Assembly (NCBI RefSeq): GCF_012911975.1
Contig: NZ_SMDQ01000029.1
Coordinates: forward strand, 1 to 64,000
From: Nodosilinea sp. P-1105
GTDB lineage: Bacteria > Cyanobacteriota > Cyanobacteriia > Phormidesmidales > Phormidesmidaceae
DNA length: 64,000 nt
Direction: 5' to 3'
Shown: piece by piece, positions 17,587-26,347 of the stretch
Layout of the letters: the number at the start of each line of letters is the position of its first letter
Numbering within the stretch: the first letter of the stretch is position 1
Notes under the pieces: generated by a model
What the model was told of the DNA's origin: nothing
Database searches by the model: none
Seen by the model: the letters and a program-made list of their open reading frames with translations, nothing else
Position numbers and translations under genes: made by a program

Positions 17587-18315
17587 ATGTTGGAAACAAC
17601 GACAGTCAAGGTGTTGCCCATGGCTACCGACAATGCTCCGTTCTGTCCCCCCGTGGCGGCAGACGCCTTCGCCATCAAAGACTGCGCCCTGCTGGCCATT
17701 GCCACTGGCAAAAAAGCCACCACCCTGAAAGAACTGCAAGCCCACCTCAGCAGCATCGACATTGACAGTATTTATCTGCATGTGTGGGGCAGCTTGCTAG
17801 AGCCCCAGTTTGAAGTACGGGAATACAACAACCACTTCGCCTCTTGGGCTCGGCGGGGGCTACACGACGACACCCTGGCGGAACGGCTGGCCATGGTTGA
17901 CCCGAATGAATACGCTGACTTAGAAGAGCTGCGGCAGGAATTCTTGGAGGTAATGGCCGAGCGCCTGGAAGAGCGGGAATACCTGCATTGGGCCCAGGCC
18001 ACCGAACCCTTTGAGTTTATTCGCTCCACCATTGTGGTGTTTGACACGGCCAAGCGGGTCGAGCAGCCAGAGGAGCTGATCACCCTGATTCCGCACTTGT
18101 CTACCAGCAGTATCTTCTACCACTTCATCGATGCCCGGCGGCGTTTACCCGTAAGCCAGGACGATTTTCGCTTTTGGTTGACCTGCTGGGGCGATCGCTA
18201 CGCCGAACTCAACCATCACCTGGCTGCTATCGACCCTTACTTCAATGGCTTGACCACCATTCGTCACCAGCTTGCTACCGCCTTTAAACAGTACTGTCCG
18301 GGGAACCAGCCATGA
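17587..18315 (+). CDS. DUF5752 family protein paired with TreT
   Basis: This protein of about 242 residues begins with an ATG at 17587; a TTG two codons upstream and an ATG at 17620 (before ATDNAPFCPP) are alternatives. Recognisable parts are FAIKDCALLAIATGKKATTLKELQAHL, SIYLHVWGSLLEPQFEVREYNNHFASWARRG in pieces, and QATEPFEFIRSTIVVFDT, matching the DUF5752 family. The family has no established activity, but it is regularly found beside TreT-like glycosyltransferases, and here its stop overlaps the treT start (ATGA at 18312-18315), which implies translational coupling. A helper or regulatory role for TreT is inference. Confidence 0.75.
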   Translation: MLETTTVKVLPMATDNAPFCPPVAADAFAIKDCALLAIATGKKATTLKELQAHLSSIDIDSIYLHVWGSLLEPQFEVREYNNHFASWARRGLHDDTLAERLAMVDPNEYADLEELRQEFLEVMAERLEEREYLHWAQATEPFEFIRSTIVVFDTAKRVEQPEELITLIPHLSTSSIFYHFIDARRRLPVSQDDFRFWLTCWGDRYAELNHHLAAIDPYFNGLTTIRHQLATAFKQYCPGNQP

Positions 18316-19550
18316 GTATTTTGGAGCAGTACGCCCAGATTGTGGGCGACGATGTGATTGATCAACTACAACAATTGGCCAAACCCTTGCGGGGCAAGTC
18401 GGTGGTGCATGTCAACTCCACTAAGCTCGGGGGGGGTGTGGCCGAAATTTTGACCAAGCTTGTGCCCCTGATGCAGGAGCTAGAGCTCAACACCGACTGG
18501 CAGGTGATTACCGGTGATGAACCTTTTTTCCAATGCACAAAGGGGATGCACAATGCGCTGCAAGGGAACCAGGTGTCCCTGCCCCACGGGCTGTTGGAGC
18601 ACTACGAAGCGATCAATCGGGAGAATGCCGAACGGCTGCGATCGCATCTGGTAGACGCCGACTTCGTTTTTATCCACGATCCGCAGCCAGCCCCCCAACT
18701 GTCCCTCTGTCCCGATCGCCAGGGGCACTGGATCTGGCGTTGCCACATTGACGCCAGCCATCCTTACCGACCCGTGTGGAAGTTTTTGCGCCCCTTCATT
18801 GAGCCCTACGAAGCCAGCATCTTTTCTCTACCGGCCTTTGCCCAGGCCCTGCCCCACCCGGAGTACATCATTTCCCCCAGCATCGACCCCCTCAGCGACA
18901 AAAACATCGACCTGCCCCCAGAGGAAGTCCGAGAGGTGCTGCGGCAGTTTCAGATTGACCCCGATCGCCCCCTGGTGGTGCAAGTCTCTCGATATGACCG
19001 GTTTAAAGACCCGGTGGGGGTGATTCGGGCCTATAAAATGGCCACCAAATTTCACCCCGATCTGCAATTGGTGCTGGCTGGGGGCAGTGCCGACGACGAC
19101 CCGGAAGGAGTCCTGGTGCTGCAAGAGGTCAAAGCCGAAGCCAACCACGACCCCGACATCCATATTCTGATGCTGCCCCCCGATGCCAATCGCACCATCA
19201 ACGCCCTGCAGCGGGCCGCTGATATTGTCATGCAAAAATCAACCCGGGAAGGCTTTGGCCTGACGGTCACCGAAGCCATGTGGAAAGGAAAGCCCGTCAT
19301 TGGTGGCGACACTGGCGGCATTCGCCTGCAAGTCGTGAACTACCACACCGGGTTTCTGGTCAATACCCCCGAAGGAGCCGCCCTGCGGATTCGTTACCTA
19401 TTAAACCAGCCCGACAAAATCACGGAGTTTGGCCACAAAGCCCAGGAGTTTGTGCGCGAAAACTTTCTCCTCACCCGCCACCTGCGGGAATATATGACCC
19501 TGATGGTGTCACTGTTGCACGGCGGCGGCGATCGCCTGGAACTCACCTAA
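18312..19550 (+). CDS. treT: TreT-like trehalose synthase (GT4 glycosyltransferase)
   Basis: TreT transfers glucose from a nucleotide sugar to glucose, giving trehalose; related trehalose phosphorylases use glucose-1-phosphate. The 412 residues form a GT-B fold. The N-terminal part has VHVNSTKLGGGVAEILTKLV (residues about 31-50), DADFVFIHDPQPAPQ and WRCHIDASHPYRPVW, all typical of this subfamily. The C-terminal part has VVQVSRYDRFKDPVGVIRAY, LMLPPDANRTINALQRAADI and STREGFGLTVTEAMWKGKPV, the last holding the EX7E motif. It is coupled to the DUF5752 gene by a 4-base overlap. With treY/treZ upstream it gives the cell a second route to trehalose. Synthase versus phosphorylase cannot be settled from sequence alone. 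Confidence 0.85.
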   Translation: MSILEQYAQIVGDDVIDQLQQLAKPLRGKSVVHVNSTKLGGGVAEILTKLVPLMQELELNTDWQVITGDEPFFQCTKGMHNALQGNQVSLPHGLLEHYEAINRENAERLRSHLVDADFVFIHDPQPAPQLSLCPDRQGHWIWRCHIDASHPYRPVWKFLRPFIEPYEASIFSLPAFAQALPHPEYIISPSIDPLSDKNIDLPPEEVREVLRQFQIDPDRPLVVQVSRYDRFKDPVGVIRAYKMATKFHPDLQLVLAGGSADDDPEGVLVLQEVKAEANHDPDIHILMLPPDANRTINALQRAADIVMQKSTREGFGLTVTEAMWKGKPVIGGDTGGIRLQVVNYHTGFLVNTPEGAALRIRYLLNQPDKITEFGHKAQEFVRENFLLTRHLREYMTLMVSLLHGGGDRLELT

Positions 19551-19635
19551 TCCTGAGCACCAACCCACAGCTACCCTGGCTGAGGGCATCAGCTCAGGCA
19601 CGAGATAGTCAGCCCTGCCAGTATGATGGGATTAA

Positions 19636-19811
19636 AGAACCAAAATCCAAAACCCAAAACCCCCCCATCCCCCCCACTCCCCCACTCCCCCATCTCCCCC
19701 ACTCCCCCGCCAGGGCGGACACACAGGCCCGCCCCTACGCATCCACCCATCTACCCACCCTCCCCCACCCCATCCCCCCATTCCCCCATCCCCCCATCAT
19801 CCCCCCACCCC
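19636..19811. repeat. Composite heptamer tract ending at the rbgA start codon
   Basis: A short A-rich part (AAAATCCAAAACCCAAAA, 19643-19660) is followed by C-rich units CCCCACT/CCCCATC, interrupted by a palindromic repeat (19709-19740). C-rich units resume until 19811, one base before the ATG at 19812. The frame is open through the tract. Confidence 0.85.
19709..19740 (+). repeat. Palindromic 32-bp repeat, copy 1
   Basis: GCCAGGGCGGACACACAGGC then CCGCCCCTACGC. GGGCGG pairs with CCGCCC around a short loop. Copies 2 and 3 lie at 22101 and 22253 in the same orientation; this copy differs by one base in the stem (GGCCC for GGTCC). Confidence 0.85.
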
Positions 19812-20690
19812 ATGCCCACCCCCGACATCCAGTGGTACCCCGGCCATATCGCCAAGGCAGAGCGCGCCCTGGTCGATCAACTCAGTCGGGTGGATGTGGT
19901 GTTAGAAGTGCGGGATGCACGGATTCCCCTGGCCACCCGTCACCCCAAGGTTGACACCTGGGTCGGGGATAAGCCTCGGGTTTTAGTCATAAACCGGGTG
20001 GATATGATCTCTGAGGCAGCCAAAACCGCTTGGGATAAGTGGTTTCGCCAGCAAGGGCAGGTGCCCTACTTCAGCAATGGCCAACATGGGCAGGGGGTAA
20101 ACGCGATCGCCAACGCCGCCCGTGAGGCGGGTGCTGCGGTCAATCAACGGCGTCAAGCCCGAGGGATGAAGCCTCGCCCCGTACGAGCCGTGGTGATTGG
20201 CTTCCCCAATGTGGGCAAGTCAGCCTTGATTAACCGACTGCTGAAGCGCAAAGTAGTCGCCAGTGCCCGGCGAGCAGGAATTACCCGCCAACTGCGATGG
20301 ATTCGCCTATCGGGGGATCTAGATTTGTTGGATGCCCCAGGGGTGATTCCCTCCCGGTTAGAGGATCAAGATGCGGCTCTGAAGCTGGCCATTTGCGACG
20401 ACATTGGGGAAGCCGCCTACGACACCCAGCGCACGGTTGCTGGATTTATAGATTTACTCAAAGCCATGCAGCAGAACCAATCTGCCGATCGCTATATCTC
20501 CATCCTGCAAGACCGCTACGGATTGTCGTTAGATGAGTACACCGGGGAAGGGTTTGTGGCCCAGGTGGCGGCCCAAAAATTTCAAGATGACCGTGAGCGC
20601 ACCGCCAAGCGGATGCTCAATGACTTTCGTACTGGCCTGCTCGGTAATTGGGTCTTAGAATGGCCCCCTGCGGATGATCACCCCAGGTAG
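19812..20690 (+). CDS. rbgA: Ribosome biogenesis GTPase RbgA/YlqF
   Basis: RbgA is a circularly permuted GTPase that assists late 50S subunit assembly. I start at the ATG at 19812 (292 residues), since homologues open with PDIQWYPGHIAKAERAL. The permuted motif order is visible: G4 LVINRVDM near residue 58, then G1 GFPNVGKSALINRLL near 131, the switch region RRAGITRQLRWIRL, and G3 DLLDAPGVI near 173. The C-terminal helical domain ends at VLEWPPADDHP. The ATG directly follows a C-rich heptamer tract, so there is no Shine-Dalgarno sequence. Cytoplasmic. Confidence 0.92.
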   Translation: MPTPDIQWYPGHIAKAERALVDQLSRVDVVLEVRDARIPLATRHPKVDTWVGDKPRVLVINRVDMISEAAKTAWDKWFRQQGQVPYFSNGQHGQGVNAIANAAREAGAAVNQRRQARGMKPRPVRAVVIGFPNVGKSALINRLLKRKVVASARRAGITRQLRWIRLSGDLDLLDAPGVIPSRLEDQDAALKLAICDDIGEAAYDTQRTVAGFIDLLKAMQQNQSADRYISILQDRYGLSLDEYTGEGFVAQVAAQKFQDDRERTAKRMLNDFRTGLLGNWVLEWPPADDHPR

Positions 20691-20741
20691 AAGGTCTTAG
20701 ACCACAGTAAAACATCAGCCATTCCCAGTGGCCTACTCGTC

Positions 20742-21986
20742 ATGTCCGATCGCCGCTTCATCGCCTGCACCCCAGAGAGGGACGATGGGACAGGGCCGTC
20801 TGGCAGGTTATCCAAGCCAACGGTATCCCTATTGGTGAGTGACCTATCCCGCCAGGGGGCCGGCCGCTGGGGCGGTGGGGTACGCCCCTTTCTGCTGGGG
20901 CAAGCGTTACAGCGGGCGGGTTACCCGGTTCAGATCGTCGGGTTTTCCACAACTGTGGAAAACCCTGGGTGGGACACAGATCTGCCCGTTTGCAAGATTC
21001 CCCTAGCCTGGGGCCAGTCCAACCTGCGAGCTGTCCAGGCCCTCTGGCAGCACCTGACGGGCGACATTATCTATGCCTACAAACTCAAGCCCAGTAGTTT
21101 TGGTCTGGCGCTGCTGCATCGGTTACGGTATCGTCGGCCCCTGGTGTTGGATATCGATGATTGGGAACTGAGTTGGCATGGGGGGGATCACTACCGCTAT
21201 CGGCCTACCCCTCAGCAATTGGCCCGGGATCTGCTGAAACCCCAGGGGGCGCTGCGCCAGCCAGACCATCCCCTGTATCTCAAAACGCTGGAAGCTTGGG
21301 TGACCAAGGCCGACCTGGTCACGACCCACACCCCATTTTTGCAGCAGCGGTTTGGTGGGGTAATCATCCCCAACGGTAAAGATACTGAGCTATTTGACCC
21401 CGATCGCTACTGCCCTGAGGCCAGTCGAGCCGCCTACGGCCTCAGGGGATATCGGGTGCTGATGTTTCCTGGGGCACCCCGTCCCTACAAAGGGTTAGAG
21501 GACCTATTGATGGCGCTAGATCAGCTTGGCCAAGACGATCTAAAGCTGGTGGTTGTCGGCGGTAGCCCCTACGATGATTACGATCGCACCCTGATGGAGC
21601 ACTGGCCCGATCGCATTGTCCACCTGGGCCAGCAGCCTTACCGGGACATGCCTCGGGTAATGGCCGCCGCCCATGTGGTGGTGGTGCCCCAGCGGGCCGA
21701 ACCAGCTGCCCAGGCCCAGTTCCCGCTAAAGCTAACCGATGGTATGGCCATGGCTAAACCTATCCTAGCGACCCGAGTCGGCCCCTTACCGGCTATCTTG
21801 GGGGGCACAGGCTATCTGGCCGACCCCGACCAGCCAGCCGACTTGGCGGCTCAGCTCCAGGCTATTTTCGCCAACTGGCCCGCCGCCCAGAGCCGAGGCC
21901 GCCAAGCCAGACAGCGCTGTTGTGAGCATTACAGCCTGGATGCCATGGCCACCCAGCTGCATAGGGCATTTGCCGCCCTTTGTTAG
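20742..21986 (+). CDS. GT4-type glycosyltransferase
   Basis: This 414-residue GT-B glycosyltransferase has an N-terminal acceptor domain (VSLLVSDLSRQGAGRWGGGV near residue 28, VLDIDDWELSWHGGDHY near 135) and a C-terminal donor domain with VLMFPGAPRPYKGLEDLLMA near 235, LKLVVVGGSPYDDYDR and LTDGMAMAKPILATRVGPLP near 325. The usual EX7E glutamates are replaced by a QFPLKLTDGMA-type segment, a known variant. It precedes an ABC exporter and another glycosyltransferase, separated from them by 415 bases of repeats. Together they suggest synthesis and export of a surface glycan or glycolipid. Sugar specificity unknown. Confidence 0.85.
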   Translation: MSDRRFIACTPERDDGTGPSGRLSKPTVSLLVSDLSRQGAGRWGGGVRPFLLGQALQRAGYPVQIVGFSTTVENPGWDTDLPVCKIPLAWGQSNLRAVQALWQHLTGDIIYAYKLKPSSFGLALLHRLRYRRPLVLDIDDWELSWHGGDHYRYRPTPQQLARDLLKPQGALRQPDHPLYLKTLEAWVTKADLVTTHTPFLQQRFGGVIIPNGKDTELFDPDRYCPEASRAAYGLRGYRVLMFPGAPRPYKGLEDLLMALDQLGQDDLKLVVVGGSPYDDYDRTLMEHWPDRIVHLGQQPYRDMPRVMAAAHVVVVPQRAEPAAQAQFPLKLTDGMAMAKPILATRVGPLPAILGGTGYLADPDQPADLAAQLQAIFANWPAAQSRGRQARQRCCEHYSLDAMATQLHRAFAALC

Positions 21987-22100
21987 GCTCCAGACCAGAG
22001 GCCTGAATCGCTGCCTTACTTATGGATTTGAAGAACGAAAAAAGAAAAACGAAAAGGGAAGAATCCAAAATCCAAAATTCTCCTCCTTCCCCATTCCCCC

Positions 22101-22132
22101 GCCAGGGCGGACACACAGGTCCGCCCCTACGC
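22101..22132 (+). repeat. Palindromic 32-bp repeat, copy 2
   Basis: GCCAGGGCGGACACACAGGT then CCGCCCCTACGC. The stem GGGCGGAC/GTCCGCCC is perfect, with loop ACACAG. It is identical to copy 3, and the identity continues downstream as CACC.TCCCTAT. Confidence 0.9.
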
Positions 22133-22252
22133 CACCGTCCCTATTTCTCACCCGTGGGTTACGGCGGCATTTCAATCACCTGGCGATCGCCCTAACCCCA
22201 ACCGCCTAACCCACGCTACGGCCTCAACTGTTTACCTGCGTTGCCATTCCCC

Positions 22253-22284
22253 GCCAGGGCGGACACACAGGTCCGCCCCTACGC
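22253..22284 (+). repeat. Palindromic 32-bp repeat, copy 3
   Basis: Identical over 32 bases to copy 2, 152 bases away, same orientation. The perfect 8-bp stem GGGCGGAC/GTCCGCCC would form a hairpin in RNA on either strand. No poly-T tract follows, so it does not look like a standard terminator. Confidence 0.9.
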
Positions 22285-22401
22285 CACCCTCCCTATGCCT
22301 GACTACGAATTCAAAATCCAAAATCCAAAACTTCCCCACCTCCCCCACTCCCCCACTCCCCCACTCCCCCACTCCCCCACTCCCCCACTCCCCCACCTCC
22401 C

Positions 22402-24225
22402 ATGCATCCCAACCAACTGCTGCTGCAAGTCATTAAAACCTCTCCCCTCGGATTTTTGGCAGCCATTGGCCTGGGGCTGGCTGGAGCCATTTTCAATGGC
22501 ATTGGGGTAACGCTGATTATCCCACTGGTGTTAGATTTTTTGGGCCAGGATATGCTCAGCGATACCAGCTTGCCACCCCTGTTGCGATCGCTGTTTTCCG
22601 GTATCGAGAGTATCGCTGGCCCCCAGCATTCCCTGGCCCTGGTGGGGGTGTTTGTACTGGTCTTGCTGCTGAAAAATCTGGCCACCTACGGCAGCACCAT
22701 CGTCACCAGTTGGCTCAGCCGAGACTACGTTTGTGCCCTGCGCCAGGACGGGCTACAGCTGTTGCTAGGGGTGGACTGGGATTACCATGCCAACGCTCAC
22801 CTGGGGGAGTTGATGAACTACTTCAATACCGAGGTCAACCGGGTTGCCACCGCTGTGCGCACCCTGGCCCGGCTGGCAACCCTGGCAATCACGATTCTGG
22901 TCTTTTGGGTGATTTTAGTGGCCATTTCCTGGCCGTTGACCCTGGTGGCCGTGCTGCTGATTGGGGCGGTGGGTTTAGTCGATCAGCTGGCGATTCGCCG
23001 GGCCAGGGGGCTGGGCCACGATCTGTCGGCCGCCTCAGCCGCCCTATCCAACCGCACGATCGAGATGTTGAGGGGCATTCGCCTGGTGAAAGTGACCGCC
23101 AGTGAAACCCAGGAATATGCCACCATCCAGCCGTTGATTCACCAGCGAGAACAGGCCGACTTTCAGTCGCAGGTGGTGTTTGCCAGCATTGGGCCGATGA
23201 ATGAGATGCTGAGCGTTTTGGCGCTGCTCGGGTTGGTGGTGGCGGGCCGGACCCTATTTGCCGACCAGCTGCAAACGGTGGCCCCCGTGTTGCTGATCTA
23301 TTTGGTGGTTTTGTTTCGGCTGCTGCCATTGATTGGTCAGTTGAATAGCAGCCGCAGCCAGTTTGCCAGCTACTGGGCCAGTGCTGGGCCGTTGAGTCGG
23401 TTTCTGAATCGCCAGGACAAACCCTTTATGGCATCGGGGGAGCGGTCGTTTAGCGGCTTGCAGCAGGGGATCAGCCTGAAGCGGGTTTCCTTTCGCTACC
23501 CCAGGGCCAACCACTGGGCTTTGCAGGATATTTCCCTAACTTTGCTGCGGGGGCAAACCCTGGCCCTGGTGGGGACTTCCGGGGCTGGCAAGTCCACCCT
23601 GGCTGACCTGCTATGCCGGTTTTATGACCCGACCCAGGGAGTGATTGAGCTGGATGGCGTCGATCTGCGGCAGTGGGAGCTTCAGACCTACCGTCGTCGC
23701 CTGGGGGTGGTGAGCCAGGATCCGGTCTTGTTTAATCTGTCGGTGGCGGCCAATATTGCCTATGGTAACCCCCAGGCGACGATGGCTGAGATTATGATGG
23801 CCGCCCGTCAGGCCCACGCAGAAGAGTTCATTCTGCAGCTGCCCCAGGGCTATGACACGCTGATTGGCGATCGCGGTGTGTTACTGTCTGGGGGGCAGCG
23901 GCAGCGGCTGGCGATCGCCCGAGCCCTGATTCGCAATCCCGATATTTTGATTTTGGACGAAGCCACCAGCGCCCTTGATACGCTGTCAGAACAATGGGTG
24001 CAGCAGGCGATAGATGCCCTGCGCCAGAATCGCACCACCCTGGTGATTGCCCATCGCCTCTCAACGGTGCAAACCGCGGACCAAATTGCGGTTTTAGCCC
24101 AAGGGCGGGTGGTGGAACTGGGACCCCATGCCGAGCTATTGGCCCAGGGGCAGCACTATGCTCAGTTGTATGCCAGCCAATGGGCTACCCCAGATGTTTC
24201 TTCTCACCCCCCTACGGCTCCATGA
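22402..24225 (+). CDS. ABC exporter, fused membrane and ATPase domains (MsbA/HlyB-like)
   Basis: This 607-residue half-transporter has about six membrane helices in residues 15-310 (LGLAGAIFNGIGVTLIIPLV near 30, LALVGVFVLVLLLKNLATYG near 75, LATLAITILVFWVILVAISW near 160, LLGLVVAGRTLF and VLLIYLVVLFRLLPLIGQL near 280-315). The nucleotide-binding domain follows with Walker A GTSGAGKSTLADL near 393, signature LSGGQRQRLAIARAL near 494, Walker B ILILDEATSALD near 515 and the H-loop VIAHRLST. It should work as a homodimer. Its stop overlaps the next glycosyltransferase start (ATGA), so the two are coupled. Likely cargo is a lipid-linked glycan or glycolipid, inferred from context. Confidence 0.92.
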   Translation: MHPNQLLLQVIKTSPLGFLAAIGLGLAGAIFNGIGVTLIIPLVLDFLGQDMLSDTSLPPLLRSLFSGIESIAGPQHSLALVGVFVLVLLLKNLATYGSTIVTSWLSRDYVCALRQDGLQLLLGVDWDYHANAHLGELMNYFNTEVNRVATAVRTLARLATLAITILVFWVILVAISWPLTLVAVLLIGAVGLVDQLAIRRARGLGHDLSAASAALSNRTIEMLRGIRLVKVTASETQEYATIQPLIHQREQADFQSQVVFASIGPMNEMLSVLALLGLVVAGRTLFADQLQTVAPVLLIYLVVLFRLLPLIGQLNSSRSQFASYWASAGPLSRFLNRQDKPFMASGERSFSGLQQGISLKRVSFRYPRANHWALQDISLTLLRGQTLALVGTSGAGKSTLADLLCRFYDPTQGVIELDGVDLRQWELQTYRRRLGVVSQDPVLFNLSVAANIAYGNPQATMAEIMMAARQAHAEEFILQLPQGYDTLIGDRGVLLSGGQRQRLAIARALIRNPDILILDEATSALDTLSEQWVQQAIDALRQNRTTLVIAHRLSTVQTADQIAVLAQGRVVELGPHAELLAQGQHYAQLYASQWATPDVSSHPPTAP

Positions 24226-25418
24226 CTCAGCGCAAAACCATGGCCATATGGCAGCCGTACTTCTTAGGTGGGGGAGCTGAAGCCGTGGCTCTGTGGACCC
24301 TGGTGGCCCTGGGCTCGACCTACGACATTGCCCTGCATACCCTGGTCGACATTGACCTGGACCGGCTTAACACCATGTACGGTACCGCCCTCAGCCGCGA
24401 TCGCCCCATCACGGCACCAGCCAGACTAGTCAGCCGCCCCCCAGGGGAAACCGTGATTCAGGTTAAGCCACTGTTGGGCCCCAGACTACGTCCCTGGATT
24501 CATCGCCTGATTGCCAATGTTCCCTGGGTGCGGTTGGCGCTGATTCACTGGTCTCTGGCCCGCTTTAGGGCCATTAGCGCCGACTACGACCTGGTTATGT
24601 CGACTTATAACGCTGTGGACTTAGGCCGCCCTGGGTTGCAATACCTCCACTGGGTGTATGTGGTCGAGCAGCCCTGGGCCCAGGCCACCCCAGCGATGAA
24701 GCTGATGCTGTGGTGGTTTAAGTTTTCCCCAGAGCGGATGCTCAGGAATGTCTCGCTCACCAACTCCATCCACACCGCCCAGGCGGTACAGCAAGCCTAT
24801 GGCCTAGGGGCTCAAGTGGTGTATCCGCCGGTAACCACTGACCTGACGCCCTTACCCTGGGCGCAAAAAGAACAGGCCTTTGTGTGCAGTGGTCGGGTGG
24901 TGGTGGCCAAGTACACCCACCGTGTGATTGAAATTTTAGCCGCCGTGCGTCGCCAAGGGTTTGACATCAAGCTGTATATTACTGGCGGTGGCGGCGGCAC
25001 CTACAGTTGGGGCTATGGCCGTAAAGTCAGGCACTTGGCAACGGCCCACGCCGACTGGGTGCAGCTGTATTACGACCTGCCCCACAGCGATTACCTGACC
25101 CTGTTAACCCGCTGCCGTTATGGTCTGCACCACAAACCCGAACCCTTTGGCATTGCTGTGGCCGAAATGGTGCAGGCGGGGATGATCCCCTTTGTGACTA
25201 ACCGAGGGGGGCAAATCGAAATTGTCAACGGTGCCAATACTGACATCATTTTTCAGTCAGCTCAAGAGGCGGTGGATAAAATTGTTGCCGTCTTGGCCAA
25301 TCCCCAACGGCAGATCACCCTGCTGGACTCGTTGCAGCAGCAACGGACCTTGTTTTCCTTAGATCAATTTGTGCGGGCCATGGGTCATCAAGTCGCGCGC
25401 GCGGCTGATGAAGGCTGA
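24222..25418 (+). CDS. GT4-type glycosyltransferase coupled to the ABC exporter
   Basis: The open frame extends upstream inside the exporter gene, but the ATG at 24222 overlaps the exporter stop in ATGA and gives the expected start, TQRKTMAIWQPYFLGGGAEA (398 residues; a second ATG lies at residue 6). The donor domain shows FVCSGRVVVAKYTHRVIEIL near 225, IKLYITGGGGGTYSWGYGRK near 250, and KPEPFGIAVAEMVQAGMIPF near 305, which holds the EX7E motif (E in EPFG and E in VAEM). YDLVMSTYNAVDLG in the N-terminal half is typical of ALG11-like GT4 enzymes. Product unknown. Confidence 0.87.
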   Translation: MTQRKTMAIWQPYFLGGGAEAVALWTLVALGSTYDIALHTLVDIDLDRLNTMYGTALSRDRPITAPARLVSRPPGETVIQVKPLLGPRLRPWIHRLIANVPWVRLALIHWSLARFRAISADYDLVMSTYNAVDLGRPGLQYLHWVYVVEQPWAQATPAMKLMLWWFKFSPERMLRNVSLTNSIHTAQAVQQAYGLGAQVVYPPVTTDLTPLPWAQKEQAFVCSGRVVVAKYTHRVIEILAAVRRQGFDIKLYITGGGGGTYSWGYGRKVRHLATAHADWVQLYYDLPHSDYLTLLTRCRYGLHHKPEPFGIAVAEMVQAGMIPFVTNRGGQIEIVNGANTDIIFQSAQEAVDKIVAVLANPQRQITLLDSLQQQRTLFSLDQFVRAMGHQVARAADEG

Positions 25419-25446
25419 CACTAGCAGCATCCATCCTGCGGCACAC

Positions 25447-25530
25447 GTCGGCCAACGGTTCATGACCCCTGAAACCTAACCCTTGAACCCCTTAAGTAAG
25501 GGGCGTCATATTTCTGCCGACCAGTACTAG
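25447..25530. repeat. Direct repeat flanking the cupin gene, left copy
   Basis: Shared with 26348-26429 at roughly 65-70 percent by eye: GTCG-CCAAC at the start, ACCCCT.AAACCT, AGGG.G, ATTTCTGCC and CAGT.CTAG at the end. It lies 27 bases before the cupin start. It may contain a promoter or a small transcribed element. No coding sense is visible. Confidence 0.45.
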
Positions 25531-25557
25531 CATGGTGAGGTTGGATCTGACAGCCTT

Positions 25558-26166
25558 ATGACGAATCAAAACTGGCTAGTAACTGACCACGGCGATCGCC
25601 AACCGTTCGGCAATCCCGATATTCCAGAACCGGCCTCCTACTATCGCCTATATCGATTCTTAACCGAAGTCGAAGATATTCTAGCCACGTTCCATGACGA
25701 CGTCAGCCGCCTGCAAGCGATTACCCCGCTGGTGCGTAAGTTGCTGATTAGCTCCTACTGGCTGCAAATGGAGTACAAGCAACCCTCCCCAGACCAGGGA
25801 TGGAGCGTACACTTTCTGTATCGTGAACACGATTTTCCCTTGACCGTGCAAATGGTTTGCTGGTTACCAGGGCAAACATCCACCATCCACAACCACGGCA
25901 CCTGGGGGATTGTGGCCCTAATTGGTGGCCAGGAGCGTAACCGGCTGTGGTGTCGTCAGCCCCAGCCTGACCATCCCGATCATATTGATCAAGCGGACGA
26001 AGTGATTCTTAACCCTGGTGACGTGATTGCTCTGACCAGCAATGCCATCCATAGCGTCGAACCCCTTGGAGATGAGCCCACGGTCTCCTTTAACCTGTAC
26101 GGGGTAACCAATTTTCAGCAACGGTACGCCTTTGATGTGGGCAGTCAGACGGCTAAGCGGTTTTAA
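25558..26166 (+). CDS. Cysteine-dioxygenase-like cupin protein
   Basis: The 202-residue protein has a cupin core from about residue 75: LTVQMVCWLPGQTSTIHNHG with the metal-binding His pair, followed by TWGIVALIGGQERNRLW containing the conserved Glu. The second motif LNPGDVIALTSNAIHSVEPL provides the third His. This matches the cysteine dioxygenase/ADO-type superfamily of Fe(II) thiol dioxygenases, but the usual Cys-Tyr crosslink partners are not evident, so the substrate is unassigned. It stands alone between two copies of an intergenic repeat. Confidence 0.75.
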   Translation: MTNQNWLVTDHGDRQPFGNPDIPEPASYYRLYRFLTEVEDILATFHDDVSRLQAITPLVRKLLISSYWLQMEYKQPSPDQGWSVHFLYREHDFPLTVQMVCWLPGQTSTIHNHGTWGIVALIGGQERNRLWCRQPQPDHPDHIDQADEVILNPGDVIALTSNAIHSVEPLGDEPTVSFNLYGVTNFQQRYAFDVGSQTAKRF

Positions 26167-26347
26167 GCCCAAGGGGAAGACGGGCGATGGTTTCTCGTGG
26201 TCTCTGTCTGATTCAAGATGACGGGTTGGCGGGGTCTACGGTATGCGGTGCAAGGTTTACGGCTCGCCTGAAACTGCATACCGTGAACCCTAGGACACAT
26301 CTCTCGTCATTATTTTTTTGATTGGCAATTAGTGCTCTGCGGCCTCA

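Larger units (their letters stand above)
22060..22401. repeat. Repeat-filled gap with two palindromes and a composite heptamer tract
   Basis: A-rich units (AATCCAAAATCC, 22063-22078) precede palindrome copy 2. A unique stretch of about 100 bases follows, then palindrome copy 3. A second A-rich run (22308-22336) leads into about nine CCCCCACT/CTCCCCC units (22337-22400) that end one base before the exporter ATG at 22402. No gene is visible in this 415-base gap. Confidence 0.85.

Noticed and set aside
23994..24221. Longer start for the second glycosyltransferase
   Set aside because: This part overlaps the ABC exporter's ATPase domain in another frame; the ATGA junction at 24222 is the natural start.
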